DNA of 64,000 nt from Leptospirillum sp. (GTDB lineage: Bacteria; Nitrospirota; Leptospirillia; Leptospirillales; Leptospirillaceae). Shown piece after piece: positions 63,412-64,000 of the stretch. The notes beneath the pieces are model-generated. The model had not been told where the DNA came from. It saw only the letters and a list, made by a program, of their open reading frames with translations, and did no database searches. The stretch's first letter is position 1. Every line of letters starts with the position of its first letter. The position numbers and the translations under genes were made by a program. Location: assembly GCA_027315205.1 (NCBI GenBank), contig DAHUYM010000001.1, positions 62,001 to 126,000 on the forward strand, read 5' to 3'.

Positions 63412-64000
63412 GCGAAACCTTTTCCAACGAGACCCATGCTTTTCATGACGCCTTCGAGGATGTTCCCGTAGTTCGGGGACATGGGGACGAGCGGAAGCCG
63501 CATCTCGGGATCGATCATTCCGGCGATCCCCATTGCCGTCTTGATGGGGATCGGATTTGTTTCCAGCGATAGGGCCCGAAGAAGGGGCACGAGCTTTCGA
63601 TGAACCTCGTATCCCCGGTCCCACTCGCCGACGAGGTTGAAATCCACCATTTCCGCCATCAACCGCGGCACGATGTTCGCCGAAACCGAGATCACGCCCT
63701 TTCCGCCGACGGCCATGATCGGATGCGTGAGGAGGTCGTCCCCCGAGATCACGTCCATGCGATCTCCTACGCGGTCGATCAGTTCGATGATCTGGGACAT
63801 CGATCCCGACGCTTCCTTTACGCCGACAAAACTCTCGATTCCGGCAAGACGTTCGATGGTCTCCGGCAGGATGTTGACACCGGTTCGGGCCGGTACGTTA
63901 TAGATGACCATGGGGAACGCCACGGATTTGGCGATCGCTTCGTAATGGCGGACCAGTCCTTCCTGGGTCGGCCTGTTGTAGTAAGGCGTAATGACCAGCC
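63408..64000 (-). CDS. dapA: 4-hydroxy-tetrahydrodipicolinate synthase (5' end outside window)
   Basis: At least 197 codons up to the window edge; the full family length is about 290, so roughly the first third is missing. From the edge inward: LVITPYYNRPTQEGLVRHYE, then MVIYNVPARTGVNILPETIE with the catalytic Tyr region, VGVKEASGSM with the Schiff-base Lys, and ISGDDLLTHPIMAVGGKGVI. It condenses pyruvate and aspartate semialdehyde, the first committed step to diaminopimelate and lysine. Its stop overlaps the dapB start. Confidence 0.97.
   Translation of the reverse strand, partial: LVITPYYNRPTQEGLVRHYEAIAKSVAFPMVIYNVPARTGVNILPETIERLAGIESFVGVKEASGSMSQIIELIDRVGDRMDVISGDDLLTHPIMAVGGKGVISVSANIVPRLMAEMVDFNLVGEWDRGYEVHRKLVPLLRALSLETNPIPIKTAMGIAGMIDPEMRLPLVPMSPNYGNILEGVMKSMGLVGKGFA

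Overview
The window is a GC-rich chromosome segment of a Gram-negative, motile, autotrophic bacterium. The gene families together (a DAB-type inorganic-carbon uptake operon, porin, BamE-like lipoprotein, PBP1b-like synthase, P-ring and L-ring flagellar genes) look most like Leptospirillum or a relative in the Nitrospirota. That placement is inference from gene content and protein style, not from a database search. Gene density is high and most neighbours overlap by 4 bp (ATGA or GTGA), so operon structure can be read directly.

Layout. 1-7.2 kb: truncated porin, thiamine-binding protein, purA, a DUF1054 protein, a double-domain SagB-like oxidoreductase and a UbiB-type kinase. 7.2-9.6 kb: a TetR regulator divergent from a methyltransferase, then the decayed remains of a carboxymuconolactone-decarboxylase-like gene and an ECF sigma factor. 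9.6-18.6 kb: radC, PAP2 phosphatase, cysteine-cluster protein, beta-propeller protein, BamE-like lipoprotein, a bifunctional penicillin-binding protein, tRNA-Gln(CTG) with terminator, MFS transporter and MarR regulator. 18.6-27.4 kb: an HD-GYP protein, then a DAB operon (dabB, an extra NuoM-like gene, dabA, a PII-like gene) behind a sigma-70-type promoter and a strong leader stem-loop. 27.8-37.2 kb: NifA-like sigma-54 activator, fliM, a soluble chemoreceptor, a MacAB-like exporter, pyrophosphatase, and a PilZ protein with two small unknown genes.

37.3-59.9 kb is a continuous flagellar island on the minus strand with a readable transcriptional hierarchy. A near-consensus sigma-54 promoter precedes flgFGAHIJ plus a flagellin. 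A sigma-28-type promoter precedes flgM-flgN-flgK-flgL-csrA-fliW. A second sigma-28-type promoter precedes the other flagellin and fliD-fliS. A second sigma-54 promoter precedes six tightly coupled genes, five of them for glycosyltransferases, which end at a clear terminator. One of these carries a Maf-like N-terminal region, so the cluster probably glycosylates flagellin. CsrA begins with a rare ATT codon behind a perfect Shine-Dalgarno and would be mis-annotated as a truncated protein.

60-64 kb: recD-like helicase, a FAH-family hydrolase, dapB and a truncated dapA in one tightly packed minus-strand operon.
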